This document shows, in pieces, positions 1 to 7,934 of a stretch of DNA of 64,000 bases. This stretch comes from Dyella sedimenti. GTDB taxonomy: Bacteria > Pseudomonadota > Gammaproteobacteria > Xanthomonadales > Rhodanobacteraceae. Location of the stretch: the NCBI RefSeq assembly GCF_022760995.1, contig NZ_JAKWJO010000001.1, positions 992,001-1,056,000 of the forward strand, written 5' to 3'. The translations under genes were made by a program, and so were the position numbers. The notes under the pieces were generated by a model. That model did not search any database. It had not been told where the DNA came from and saw only the letters and a list, made by a program, of their open reading frames with translations. How positions within the stretch are numbered: the stretch's first letter is position 1; every line of letters starts with the position of its first letter.

Positions 1-2153
1 GGGATGCAGAAGGTCTTGTGCAGGTTCAGGTGCGAGACGTCCGAGCCCCACTTGCCGGGCTTGGCCACGCCGACCAACGCGTTCATGTTGGCGCCGTCGG
101 TGTACACCTGGCCGCCGTGCTCGTGCACGATCTCGCAGATGCGCACGATGTCTTCCTCGAACACGCCGTGGGTGGACGGGTAAGTAATCATCAGCGCGGC
201 GAGGCGGTCGCTGTACTTCTCGGCGGCGCGCTGGATGTCCTCGACGTCCACGTTGCCGTTGGCGTCGCACTTGGTCACCACCACCTGCATGCCGGCCATC
301 TGCGCGGAGGCCGGGTTGGTGCCGTGCGCGGATTCCGGGATCAGGCAGATGTCGCGATGGCTTTCGCCGCGCGAGCGGTGGTAGGCGCGGATCGCCAGCA
401 GGCCGGCGTATTCGCCCTGCGCGCCGGAGTTCGGCTGCAGGCTAACCGCGTCGTAGCCGGTGCATTCGACCAGCATCGCTTCCAGCTCGTCGATCAGCTG
501 CCTGTAGCCGGCGGCCTGCTCGGCCGGGGCCAGCGGATGGATATTGGCGAACTCGGGCCAGGTCACCGGTATCATCTCGGCGGTGGCATTGAGCTTCATG
601 GTGCAGCTGCCCAGCGGGATCATGGTGCGATCCATCGCCAGGTCCTTGTCGGCCAGCGAGCGCATGTAGCGCAGCAGTTCGTGCTCGCTGTGGTGCGTGT
701 TGAAGGCCGGATGGGTGAGGAACTTGCTCTTGCGCAGCAGGTGGGGCGGCAGGGCGTCGTGGATTTCCGCATCGAGCGCATCGATGGTTGCTGCGACGCT
801 CGCGCTGCCCTGCGCATCGTCGGCGAGGTCGGCGCCGAACAGCGAAGCCAGCGCGATCACGTCGGCGCGCGTGGTGGTCTCGTCCAGGCTGATGCCGACG
901 CTGCCGGCGTCGATCGCGCGCAGGTTGATGCCGGCGGCCCGCGCCTTGGCATGCAGCGCGGCGGCGTCCACGCCGGTGATGTGCAGCGTATCGAAGAAAT
1001 GGGTGTTGGTGGCGATGCCGGCCCGGCGCAACGCCACGGACAGGATCGCCGCCAGGCGGTGCACGCGGCGGGCGATGCGGATGAGGCCTTCCGGACCGTG
1101 GTAAACGGCGTACATGCTGGCCATCACCGCCAGCAGCACCTGCGCGGTGCAGATGTTGGAGGTGGCCTTCTCGCGGCGGATGTGCTGTTCGCGCGTCTGC
1201 AGGGTGAGACGGTAGGCCGGCTTGCCCTCGGCGTCGATCGACACGCCGATCAGCCGGCCCGGCATCGAGCGCTTGTAGCTGTCGCGGCAGGCCATGAAGG
1301 CCGCGTGCGGGCCGCCGAAGCCGAACGGCACGCCGAAGCGCTGGGTGTTGCCCACCACGATGTCGGCGCCCCATTCGCCCGGCGCGGCGATCAGGGTGAG
1401 CGCGAGCAGGTCGGTGGCCACGCAGACCACGCCCTGGCGCGCGTGCACCGCATCGGCCAGCGCCCGGTAGTCATGGATCTGGCCGAAGGTGTCGGGGTAC
1501 TGCAGCAGCACGCCGTAGCTGTCGACGCTGGCCGCCTCGCTGTCCTCGCCCACGTGCAGGTCGATGCCCAGCGTCTCGGCGCGCGTGCGGATCACGGCCA
1601 GGGTCTGCGGATGCACGCCACGGGAGACGAAGAACACGTTCGACTTGGACTTGGCCGAGCGCTTGGCCAGCGTCATCGCCTCGGCGGCGGCGGTGCCCTC
1701 GTCGAGCAGGGAGGCGTTGGCGATCTCCATGGCGGTGAGGTCGGCGCACATGGTCTGGAAGTTGATCAGCGCCTCCATGCGGCCCTGGGAGATTTCCGCC
1801 TGGTACGGCGTGTAGGCCGTGTACCACGCCGGGTTCTCCAGGATGTTGCGCAGGATGACGTTGGGCGTGTGGGTGCCGTAGTAGCCCTGGCCGATGAAGC
1901 TCCTGAACACCTGGTTCTTGCTGGCGATGGCGCGGATCTTGGCCAGCGCCTCCACCTCGGTGACCGGGGCGGGCAGGTCCAGCGGGGCCGGCGACTTGAT
2001 CTTGCCCGGCACGATGGCGTCGGTCATCGCCTCCAGCGACGCGTAGCCGAGCACGCCGAGCATGCTGGCGATTTCCGCGTCGTTGGGGCCGATATGGCGT
2101 TCGATGAAGGCGTCGTGGTGCTCGAGGTCGCGCAGGGAGGGGTTGTGGCTCAT
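1..2153 (-). CDS. gcvP: Glycine dehydrogenase (decarboxylating), P-protein, 3' end cut by window edge
   Basis: P-protein of the glycine cleavage system. It decarboxylates glycine with pyridoxal phosphate and passes the aminomethyl group to the H-protein lipoyl arm, in the cytoplasm. About 717 codons are present of a family length near 950, and the reading frame runs off the left edge. The start chosen gives [22 protein letters not shown], the usual N-terminus of proteobacterial P-proteins. The PLP lysine lies in the [10 protein letters not shown] motif at the last visible codons. A tandem glycine riboswitch directly upstream gives the expected control, with glycine turning expression on. No gcvT or gcvH is adjacent inside the window. 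Confidence 0.97.
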   Translation of the reverse strand, partial: MSHNPSLRDLEHHDAFIERHIGPNDAEIASMLGVLGYASLEAMTDAIVPGKIKSPAPLDLPAPVTEVEALAKIRAIASKNQVFRSFIGQGYYGTHTPNVILRNILENPAWYTAYTPYQAEISQGRMEALINFQTMCADLTAMEIANASLLDEGTAAAEAMTLAKRSAKSKSNVFFVSRGVHPQTLAVIRTRAETLGIDLHVGEDSEAASVDSYGVLLQYPDTFGQIHDYRALADAVHARQGVVCVATDLLALTLIAAPGEWGADIVVGNTQRFGVPFGFGGPHAAFMACRDSYKRSMPGRLIGVSIDAEGKPAYRLTLQTREQHIRREKATSNICTAQVLLAVMASMYAVYHGPEGLIRIARRVHRLAAILSVALRRAGIATNTHFFDTLHITGVDAAALHAKARAAGINLRAIDAGSVGISLDETTTRADVIALASLFGADLADDAQGSASVAATIDALDAEIHDALPPHLLRKSKFLTHPAFNTHHSEHELLRYMRSLADKDLAMDRTMIPLGSCTMKLNATAEMIPVTWPEFANIHPLAPAEQAAGYRQLIDELEAMLVECTGYDAVSLQPNSGAQGEYAGLLAIRAYHRSRGESHRDICLIPESAHGTNPASAQMAGMQVVVTKCDANGNVDVEDIQRAAEKYSDRLAALMITYPSTHGVFEEDIVRICEIVHEHGGQVYTDGANMNALVGVAKPGKWGSDVSHLNLHKTFCI

Positions 2154-2194
2154 GGCAGGGCGTCCGAAGGTAGCGTGCAAGCCGCACGCGAAGC

Positions 2195-2360
2195 GCCCCT
2201 CTGTCCTTTTGCCTGAGAGTTTGGAAGCGGTCGCTTCGTGCCCCTTCGGCGCCGGATCGAACCGGTCTCTCCAGAGTGTTGGAGCGGATGATGGTATGGG
2301 GCCTGAGCGATTACGGGCGTTGCGCCTTCGGCAGCGGCTCGCGCCGCTTCTCCCACCACA
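2195..2360 (-). ncRNA. Tandem glycine riboswitch upstream of gcvP
   Basis: Read on the minus strand, two glycine-aptamer cores follow each other. The first has GGGAGA, then GCCGAAGGCGCAA, then CGCTCAGGC. The second has GGAGAGACC, then GCCGAAGGGGCA, then CTCTCAGGCAAAAGGACAG. These are the conserved core strings of the gcvT-type glycine riboswitch, and the second ends about 40 nt before the gcvP start. A TATAAT box lies just upstream, so the whole leader fits one transcript. There is no clear U-tract terminator, so control of translation or anti-termination cannot be distinguished by eye. Confidence 0.93.
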
Positions 2361-2372
2361 CGCTAAACGGCG

Positions 2373-2378
2373 ATTATA
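2373..2378 (-). promoter_or_regulatory. Candidate -10 box (TATAAT) of the gcvP riboswitch leader
   Basis: A perfect TATAAT is read on the minus strand about 7 nt before the expected 5' end of the first glycine aptamer. No good -35 hexamer sits 16-18 nt upstream (the sequence there reads about AGGCAT), so an activator may be needed, or the match could be chance. The position relative to the aptamer is the main support. Confidence 0.5.
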
Positions 2379-2466
2379 GGGCGCCCGGGGCCGGAATGCC
2401 TCCCCGGCGGCGGCGCCGTCTCAATCCATCCGGGACACCGCGGCGCCCCCGGGGGCGGGCAAGGGC

Positions 2467-3066
2467 CTAGCCTTGCGGTATTCCGGTCATGTCCGGCAGG
2501 TGGTGGGCGATGCCCTTGTGGCAGTCGATGCAGGTCTTTTCGCCGCTGCCCAGCCAGCGCTTGTGGATTTCGGCGGCGCGGGCGGACTGGCGCGTAAGGT
2601 CCATCGAGGCGTAGTTGTGGCAGTTGCGGCATTCCAGCGAATCGTTGGCCTTCAGGCGCGCCCATTCGTGCTCGGCCAACTCCAGCCGGTGGTCGAGGAA
2701 TTTCTCGCGGGTGTCGATGGTGCCGAAGAGCTTGCCCCACACTTCCTTGGAGGCCTGCATCTTGCGCGCGATCTTGTCCGTCCACCGGTGCGGCACGTGG
2801 CAGTCGGGGCAGGTGGCGCGCACGCCGGAGCGGTTGGTGTAGTGGATGGTGGCCTTCAGCTCCTGGAACACGTTGTCGCGCATCTCGTGGCAACCGGTGC
2901 AGAACGCCTCGGAATTGGTGGCTTCCAGCGCGGTGTTGAACGCGCCCCAGAAGATCACGCCGGCGATGAACCCGCCCAGGACGAGGAAGCCCAGGCTGTA
3001 GTGCACGCTGGGGCGGCGCATGGTGCGCCACACCGCGACGAGCCATGACCTGATCCTGGCTCCCAT
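2467..3066 (-). CDS. napC: Tetraheme cytochrome c NapC, quinol dehydrogenase of the periplasmic nitrate reductase
   Basis: Membrane-anchored tetraheme cytochrome of the NapC/NirT family, 199 residues. One N-terminal transmembrane helix (about residues 22-42) is followed by four CxxCH heme sites at 56-60, 86-90, 146-150 and 179-183. It oxidises quinol in the inner membrane and passes electrons to NapB and NapA in the periplasm. The ATG at 3066 gives the normal [10 protein letters not shown] start; an in-frame extension further upstream overlaps napB and has no membrane character. It is the last gene of napEDABC, 2 nt after napB. No napG/napH quinol dehydrogenase is present, so NapC should be the only quinol link. 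Confidence 0.95.
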   Translation of the reverse strand: MGARIRSWLVAVWRTMRRPSVHYSLGFLVLGGFIAGVIFWGAFNTALEATNSEAFCTGCHEMRDNVFQELKATIHYTNRSGVRATCPDCHVPHRWTDKIARKMQASKEVWGKLFGTIDTREKFLDHRLELAEHEWARLKANDSLECRNCHNYASMDLTRQSARAAEIHKRWLGSGEKTCIDCHKGIAHHLPDMTGIPQG

Positions 3067-3068
3067 GC

Positions 3069-3641
3069 TCAATTCGCCTTCTGCTGCGGCTGGTCGATCT
3101 GCCCGGAAAGGATCGTGTCGATGTCCTTGAAGTTGTTGGCCACCAGCGGCTTGGCGTCGGTCTGCACCACGTGGCACTGGTTGCAGAAGTAGCGGCGCGG
3201 CGAGATGGTGGCGAGGAACTGGTCGTCGCGGTCCATGTAGTGGGTGACGCTGACCGGCGGCGCCTGGAACTTGTCCGCGTTGGCGCGCGCATGGCACAGC
3301 AGGCAGCGGTTGGAATTCCTGTCGATCTGGTAGTTGTCGATGCTGTGCGGGATGGTCGGCGGCTGCATCGGGTAGGCGCGGTTGCGCTTGACGTCGGTGT
3401 TCTCCACGCGGGCCATCAGCGGCGGCTCGCCTTCCTGGTCGACCGGGATGCCGCGCCGGATGGCATCGATCTGGCCGCTCGCGGGCGGCGCCCCGGCATT
3501 GTCGGCGGGCGAATACGCGGTCGTGGTTTCCGCGGCCGGCGATGGTGGCGGCGGGGCCTTCCTTCGACCCACCGCATAGCCCACGGCGATCGCGGCCAGC
3601 ACCACCACGATGGCCAGGGCGACAAGCGGCTTGTCACGCAT
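3069..3641 (-). CDS. napB: Diheme cytochrome c NapB, small subunit of periplasmic nitrate reductase
   Basis: Electron-transfer subunit of NapAB, 190 residues. An N-terminal hydrophobic segment (residues 5-24) acts as signal or anchor and is followed by a Pro/Ala-rich linker. Two CxxCH heme sites stand at about 113-117 (CLLCH) and 153-157 (CNQCH). It takes electrons from NapC and delivers them to the NapA iron-sulfur cluster. It lies 13 nt after napA and 2 nt before napC in one operon. The retained linker is longer than in the textbook soluble NapB, so the protein may stay membrane-tethered; this is inference. Confidence 0.93.
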   Translation of the reverse strand: MRDKPLVALAIVVVLAAIAVGYAVGRRKAPPPPSPAAETTTAYSPADNAGAPPASGQIDAIRRGIPVDQEGEPPLMARVENTDVKRNRAYPMQPPTIPHSIDNYQIDRNSNRCLLCHARANADKFQAPPVSVTHYMDRDDQFLATISPRRYFCNQCHVVQTDAKPLVANNFKDIDTILSGQIDQPQQKAN

Positions 3642-3654
3642 CTTCGTTCCCTCC

Positions 3655-6150
3655 CTAGACGGCGACGACCTTGACCGCGCACTTCTTGTAGTCGGTCTGC
3701 TTGGAGATCGGGTCGGTGGCGTCCAGCGTGACCTTGTTGATCAGCTGGCCAGCGTCGAACCACGGCACGAACACCACGCCGCGCGGCATGCGGTTGCGGC
3801 CCCGCGTTTCCACGCGCGAGCGCATCTCGCCGCGTCGCGACACCAGTTTGACCTGGTCGCCGCGCTTGAAGCCGCGCGCCTTGGCGTCGTCGGGATTCAT
3901 GAATACCACCGCCTCGGGGAAGGCGCGGTACAACTCGGGCACGCGCATGGTCATCGAGCCCGAGTGCCAGTGTTCGAGGATGCGCCCGGTAGACAGCCAC
4001 AGGTCGTACTCGGCATCGGGCATCTCGGCGGGCGGCTCGTAGGGCAGCGCCCAGATCACCGCGCGGCCGTCGGGGTTGCCGTAGAACTGGAAGCCGGTGC
4101 CGGCCTTCACATAGGGATCGGAACCCTCGCGGTAGCGCCAGCGCGTTTCCTTGCCGTCGACCACCGGCCAGCGCAGGCCGCGCGCCTGGTGGTAGGCGTC
4201 GAACGGTGCCAGGTCGTGTCCATGGCCGCGGCCGAACGAGGCGTATTCTTCAAACAACCCTTTCTGCACGTAGAAGCCGAACGCGGCCGACTCGTCGTTG
4301 TCGTAGCCGGCCTCGATCTGCGAGGTGGGGAACTGGTCGACCTTGCCGTTGCGGAACAGTACGTCGAACAGGGTCTTGCCCTTGAACGACGGATGGGCGG
4401 CGAGGATGTCCGCCGGCCAGCACTCGTCCGTGGTGAAGCGCTTGGAGAATTCCATCAGCTGCCACAGGTCCGACTTCGCCTGGCCCGGCGCCTTCACCAG
4501 CTGGTGCCAGAACTGCGTGCGGCGCTCGGCGTTGCCGTAGGCGCCTTCCTTCTCCACCCACATCGCGGCGGGCAGGATCAGGTCGGCGGCCTGCGCGGTG
4601 ACGGTGGGGTAGGCGTCGGACACCACGATGAAGTTGCGCGGATCGCGGTAGCCGGGATAGGTCTCCTGCATCAGGTTGGCGCCGGCCTGCATGTTGTTGT
4701 TGACCTGCACCCAGTAGGCGTTGAGCACGCCATCGCGCAGCTTGCGGTTCTGCTCCACCGCGTGGAAGCCGGGCTTGGGCTGGATGATGCCGTGCGGGAT
4801 GGCCCAGATGTCCTCGGCATGCCTGCGGTGCTCGGGGTTGTTCACCACCATGTCGGCCGGCAGGCGATGGCTGAAGGTGCCTACTTCGCGCGCGGTGCCG
4901 CAAGCGGAGGGCTGGCCGGTGAGCGAGAACGGGCTGTTGCCCGGCGTGGCGATCTTCCCGGTCAGCAGGTGGATGTTGTAGACCATGTTGTTGGCCCACA
5001 CGCCGCGCGTGTGCTGGTTGAAGCCCATGGTCCAGAACGACACCACCTTGGTGCCGGGATCGGCGTACAGCTCGGCCAGCTGCTGCAGCCAGCCCTTCTC
5101 CACGCCGGTCATCGCCACCGCCTTCTCCAGCGTGTAGGGCGCCACGAAGGCGGCGAACCGCGCGAAGTCGATCGCCTCGCCGGCGTTGGGGTCCTTGGCG
5201 TTCCTGGCCTTCAATTCCAGCGGATTGTCAGGCCGCAGGCCATAGCCGATGTCGGTGACGCCCTGCTTGAAGGTGGTGTGCCGGTCGACGAAATCCTTGT
5301 TGACCTTGCCGCTCTGGATGATGTGGTTGGCGATGTAGTTGAGGATCACCAGGTCGGTCTGCGGGGTGAACACGATGGGAATGTCGGCCAGCTCGAAGCT
5401 GCGGTGCTCGAAGGTGGACAGCACCGCCACCTTCACGTGCGGGTTCGACAGGCGCCGGTCGGTCACCCGCGTCCACAGGATCGGATGCATCTCCGCCATG
5501 TTCGAGCCCCACAGCACGAAGGCGTCGGTGGCCTCGATGTCGTCGTAGCAGCCCATCGGCTCGTCCATGCCGAAGGTGCGCATGAAGCCCATCACCGCCG
5601 AGGCCATGCAATGGCGCGCGTTGGGATCGATGTTATTGCTGCGCAGGCCCGCCTTGAACAGCTTGTTGGCGGCGTAGCCTTCCCACACGGTCCATTGGCC
5701 GGAGCCGAACATGCCGACGGCTTCCGGGCCTTTCTCCTTCAGCACGCGCTTGAACTGGGCGGCCATCACGTCGAAGGCCTCGTCCCAGGAGACTTCGGTG
5801 AACTCGCCGTCCTTGGCATAGGCGCCGTCCTTCTTGCGCAGCATCGGCGCGGTCAGGCGGTCGGCGCCGTACATGATCTTGGAAAGGAAATAGCCCTTGA
5901 TGCAGTTGAGCCCGCGATTGACCTCGGCCAGCTGGTCCCCATGGGTGGCCACCACCTGGCCGTTCTTCACCGCTACGTTGACACTGCAGCCCGTGCCGCA
6001 GAAGCGGCACGGCGCCTTGCTCCACTTGAGCTGGGTGAGATCGCCTTCCAGCAGCACGTTGGTGGCGCCAGCGGGCAGGGCGATGCCCGCCACGTTGGCG
6101 GCGACGGCCACGGCCGTGTTGCGGATGAATTCGCGTCGCGTCATGTGCAT
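3655..6150 (-). CDS. napA: Periplasmic nitrate reductase catalytic subunit NapA
   Basis: Molybdenum (bis-MGD) enzyme that reduces nitrate to nitrite in the periplasm, 831 residues, the family's usual length. The N-terminus carries a twin-arginine signal ([19 protein letters not shown]). The 4Fe-4S ligands are C48, C51, C55 and C83, and the likely Mo-ligating cysteine is C181 in NARHCMASA. The C-terminus ends [19 protein letters not shown], as in other NapA proteins. A second Met at residue 3 (MTRREF) is an equally good start. It follows napD, its maturation chaperone, and precedes napB. Cofactor supply is encoded about 9 kb away in the same window. Confidence 0.97.
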   Translation of the reverse strand: MHMTRREFIRNTAVAVAANVAGIALPAGATNVLLEGDLTQLKWSKAPCRFCGTGCSVNVAVKNGQVVATHGDQLAEVNRGLNCIKGYFLSKIMYGADRLTAPMLRKKDGAYAKDGEFTEVSWDEAFDVMAAQFKRVLKEKGPEAVGMFGSGQWTVWEGYAANKLFKAGLRSNNIDPNARHCMASAVMGFMRTFGMDEPMGCYDDIEATDAFVLWGSNMAEMHPILWTRVTDRRLSNPHVKVAVLSTFEHRSFELADIPIVFTPQTDLVILNYIANHIIQSGKVNKDFVDRHTTFKQGVTDIGYGLRPDNPLELKARNAKDPNAGEAIDFARFAAFVAPYTLEKAVAMTGVEKGWLQQLAELYADPGTKVVSFWTMGFNQHTRGVWANNMVYNIHLLTGKIATPGNSPFSLTGQPSACGTAREVGTFSHRLPADMVVNNPEHRRHAEDIWAIPHGIIQPKPGFHAVEQNRKLRDGVLNAYWVQVNNNMQAGANLMQETYPGYRDPRNFIVVSDAYPTVTAQAADLILPAAMWVEKEGAYGNAERRTQFWHQLVKAPGQAKSDLWQLMEFSKRFTTDECWPADILAAHPSFKGKTLFDVLFRNGKVDQFPTSQIEAGYDNDESAAFGFYVQKGLFEEYASFGRGHGHDLAPFDAYHQARGLRWPVVDGKETRWRYREGSDPYVKAGTGFQFYGNPDGRAVIWALPYEPPAEMPDAEYDLWLSTGRILEHWHSGSMTMRVPELYRAFPEAVVFMNPDDAKARGFKRGDQVKLVSRRGEMRSRVETRGRNRMPRGVVFVPWFDAGQLINKVTLDATDPISKQTDYKKCAVKVVAV

Positions 6151-6161
6151 GAGTCACCTCC

Positions 6162-6443
6162 CTATGTCGAAGCGATCGGGTTGAGCGGTGCGTCGAGCTC
6201 GTCTCGCGGCTCCGCGTGGTGGTAGATCAACGACACGTTGATGACGCCGGGCACCGCCTCCATCGCCTCCACGTGCTCGACGATGGCGCGCTGGCTGTCG
6301 GTCTCGCAGAGCACGACGCAGCGGCTTTCCGCATGCGTGGCGATGGACAGGCCGGGACGGGTATCCACCAGGGCTTGCAGGCGCGACAAAGCATCGGGTC
6401 GGTGCAGCACGAGCAGGCTGGAGATGTGCTGTTCGTGGTTCAT
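6162..6443 (-). CDS. napD: NapD, chaperone for NapA maturation
   Basis: Small cytoplasmic protein (93 residues) that binds the NapA twin-arginine signal and holds back export until the cofactor is inserted. The sequence MNHEQHISSLLVLHRPDALSRL followed by VEAMEAVPGVINVSLIYHH matches the ferredoxin-fold NapD family (EALPGV...LVYH pattern). The start at 6443 was chosen because the frame upstream of it is Arg/Pro-rich and unlike NapD. It lies directly upstream of napA and downstream of napE. Confidence 0.92.
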   Translation of the reverse strand: MNHEQHISSLLVLHRPDALSRLQALVDTRPGLSIATHAESRCVVLCETDSQRAIVEHVEAMEAVPGVINVSLIYHHAEPRDELDAPLNPIAST

Positions 6444-6511
6444 GGCGTTTCTCTTTGCCGCGGGAGGCGCGTTGTCACGGCCATGGCGAAGGCTGGGCGG
6501 CACATGCATGG

Positions 6512-6673
6512 TCAGCCTCCGGGCGGCCCGCTGACGAACATCTGCCAGAACCAGACCGCGAACCCGTAGGAGGCCACGGTCAGCACGGCAAGCACGGGAA
6601 ACAGGGCGACGGCGAGCAACAGGAAGGCCGTACGTTCCTGGCGCCTGCTTGCCATCTCCGTGAACGTTGCCAT
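6512..6673 (-). CDS. napE: NapE, small membrane protein of the nap operon
   Basis: A 53-residue protein with one long hydrophobic helix (ERTAFLLLAVALFPVLAVLTVASYGFAVWFWQMF), ending GPPGG. This is the typical NapE/TorE layout: a short charged N-terminus, then a single helix with a conserved YGFxVW segment. Its role in nitrate reduction is not established. The start at MATFTEMASRRQ fits the family length; an upstream Met would add 17 uncharacteristic residues. It is the first gene of napEDABC, with the promoter region (including a ModE-like palindrome) upstream of it. Confidence 0.87.
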   Translation of the reverse strand: MATFTEMASRRQERTAFLLLAVALFPVLAVLTVASYGFAVWFWQMFVSGPPGG

Positions 6674-6776
6674 GCGTGCCTCGACAGGAAGCCCGCCCTG
6701 CGTGGCGGATTTCGCCAAGAGCACAACGCTACCGGTGAAAGCGTCGTGAACCCAGGAAGGACGCGGCGTGGCGCGC

Positions 6777-6800
6777 CGTTATGGGCTCGCCTATATAACG
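6777..6800. promoter_or_regulatory. ModE-like palindrome between nap and fds operons
   Basis: Two 9-nt arms, CGTTATGGG and TATATAACG, are separated by 6 nt (CTCGCC). The right arm equals the half-site of the molybdate-responsive ModE operator; the left arm matches its mirror at 6 of 9 positions. It is centred about 115 nt upstream of the napE start and downstream of fdsD. ModE is known to regulate nap expression in E. coli. No modE gene is in the window, so the regulator is assumed. Confidence 0.45.
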
Positions 6801-6815
6801 GTGCAGTCCAGCGGA

Positions 6816-6832
6816 CGGCCCATGCAGGGCCG
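6816..6832 (-). terminator. Weak hairpin downstream of fdsD
   Basis: CGGCCC and GGGCCG flank a 5-nt loop (ATGCA), 25-40 nt after the fdsD stop. There is no T-tract after it on the minus strand, so intrinsic termination is uncertain. It may only mark the end of the fds transcript or help protect it. Confidence 0.25.
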
Positions 6833-6855
6833 GGCGTGAAACGGCTGGGGTGGGG

Positions 6856-7086
6856 TCAGGCCGGGTTGCCGGCGGAAACTTCGAGGCCGGCCACGGCTTC
6901 GCGTGCGAGCGGATGCAGGCCTTCGCCGCCTTCGTCGAGATAGGTCCTGATCTGCCTGCGCATCGCCGGATCCCAGAAGCGCGTGATGTGGTCGCGCACG
7001 CCATGGACGGCGGTGGCATGGTCGGGCTCCACCGCGAAGAAGGTGGCGATGTCGTTGGCCATGGTGACGAGTCGTTCGATCTTCAT
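6856..7086 (-). CDS. fdsD: Formate dehydrogenase subunit delta FdsD
   Basis: Small subunit (76 residues) found only with the soluble NAD-dependent molybdenum formate dehydrogenase FdsGBA. It starts MKIERLVTMANDIATFFAVEP and contains the conserved HITRFWDPAMRRQIRTYL stretch (VxxHxxxFWDPRMR pattern) that marks the family. It is thought to help maturation or activity of FdsA. Its ATG overlaps the fdhD stop by 4 nt, so the two are translationally coupled at the end of the fds operon. Confidence 0.92.
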   Translation of the reverse strand: MKIERLVTMANDIATFFAVEPDHATAVHGVRDHITRFWDPAMRRQIRTYLDEGGEGLHPLAREAVAGLEVSAGNPA

Positions 7087-7934
7087 GACGGATTCTGCTC
7101 TGTCGCTGGCTGCAACCGGCCGGGATGGGTATAGACATTGTGGCTGCCCGGGCGGGCGAAGCCCACCAGGGTGATGCCGGCGCTGCGTGCCAGCTCGACG
7201 GCCAGCGCGGTCGGTGCGGAAATCGCGGCGAGCACGGCGATGCCGGCGCTGGTGGCCTTGGTCACCATCTCGTAGCTGGCGCGGCTGGTCACCAGGGCCA
7301 GGCCGTCACCCGGCTGGATGCCGGCGTGGTGCATGGCGCCGATCAGCTTGTCCAGCGCGTTGTGGCGGCCCACGTCCTCGCGCACCAGCAGCACGTGTCC
7401 CTGGCGATCGGCCCAGGCGGCGGCATGCACTGCGCCGGTGGCGGCGTTCATTGGCTGCAGGCCGTGCAACTGGCGCAGCGCCTGCTCCAGCGCCTCGTGC
7501 GTCAGCGTGTGCCCGGGGCCGACCGGTGCGCCCTGGCGGATGGCGTGCTCCAGGTCGCGCGTGCCGCAGATGCCGCAGCCGCTGCGGCCGGGCAGCAGGC
7601 GTGCGCGTTCCTCCTGGCCGATGCGGGCGCCTGGCGCGGCTTCGTCGACGCGCATGGCCAGTTGGGTGCCTTCGAGCAGGGTGTGGACCACCACGTCGAG
7701 CAACTGGTCCGGTCGCTCGATCAGGCCCTCGCTCAGCGAAAAGCCGAGCGCGAAATCCTCCAGGTCGTGCGGCGTGGCCATCATCACGGCGAAGGTGTCG
7801 CCGTTGTAGACCATGGCCACCGGCATTTCCTCGGCCACGCAGTCGTCCTCGCGCGAGGCGGCGCCGTGGCGCCAGCGCTCGACGGGACGGACGGCATAGC
7901 CGTTGGGCGACGTTTCCTGCTCAGGCGTGGTCAA
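7083..7934 (-). CDS. fdhD: FdhD, sulfurtransferase for formate dehydrogenase
   Basis: Accessory protein that transfers sulfur onto the molybdenum cofactor before insertion into formate dehydrogenase, 283 residues. The CxxC pair C120/C123 lies in RSGCGICGTRDLEH, and the HDLEDFALGFSLSEGL and REDVGRHNALDKLIG motifs are typical. The frame opens with a TTG at 7934, preceded by GGTGAA at proper spacing and overlapping the end of fdsA by 14 nt; no ATG or GTG lies nearby. Coupled to fdsA upstream and fdsD downstream. Confidence 0.94.
   Translation of the reverse strand: MTTPEQETSPNGYAVRPVERWRHGAASREDDCVAEEMPVAMVYNGDTFAVMMATPHDLEDFALGFSLSEGLIERPDQLLDVVVHTLLEGTQLAMRVDEAAPGARIGQEERARLLPGRSGCGICGTRDLEHAIRQGAPVGPGHTLTHEALEQALRQLHGLQPMNAATGAVHAAAWADRQGHVLLVREDVGRHNALDKLIGAMHHAGIQPGDGLALVTSRASYEMVTKATSAGIAVLAAISAPTALAVELARSAGITLVGFARPGSHNVYTHPGRLQPATEQNPS

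Noticed and set aside
18..2216. Long open frame opposite gcvP, and similar ones opposite napA, fdsA, mdtB and the second RND pump
   Set aside because: These translations are low-complexity strings of His, Gly, Arg, Val and Ala that mirror codon bias of the real gene on the other strand. They have no recognisable domain and no ribosome site.
2444..2457. CGCCCCCGGGGGCG palindrome between napC and gcvP as a terminator
   Set aside because: A palindrome without a loop and without a T-tract is weak evidence in DNA this rich in GC, so it was not listed as a terminator.
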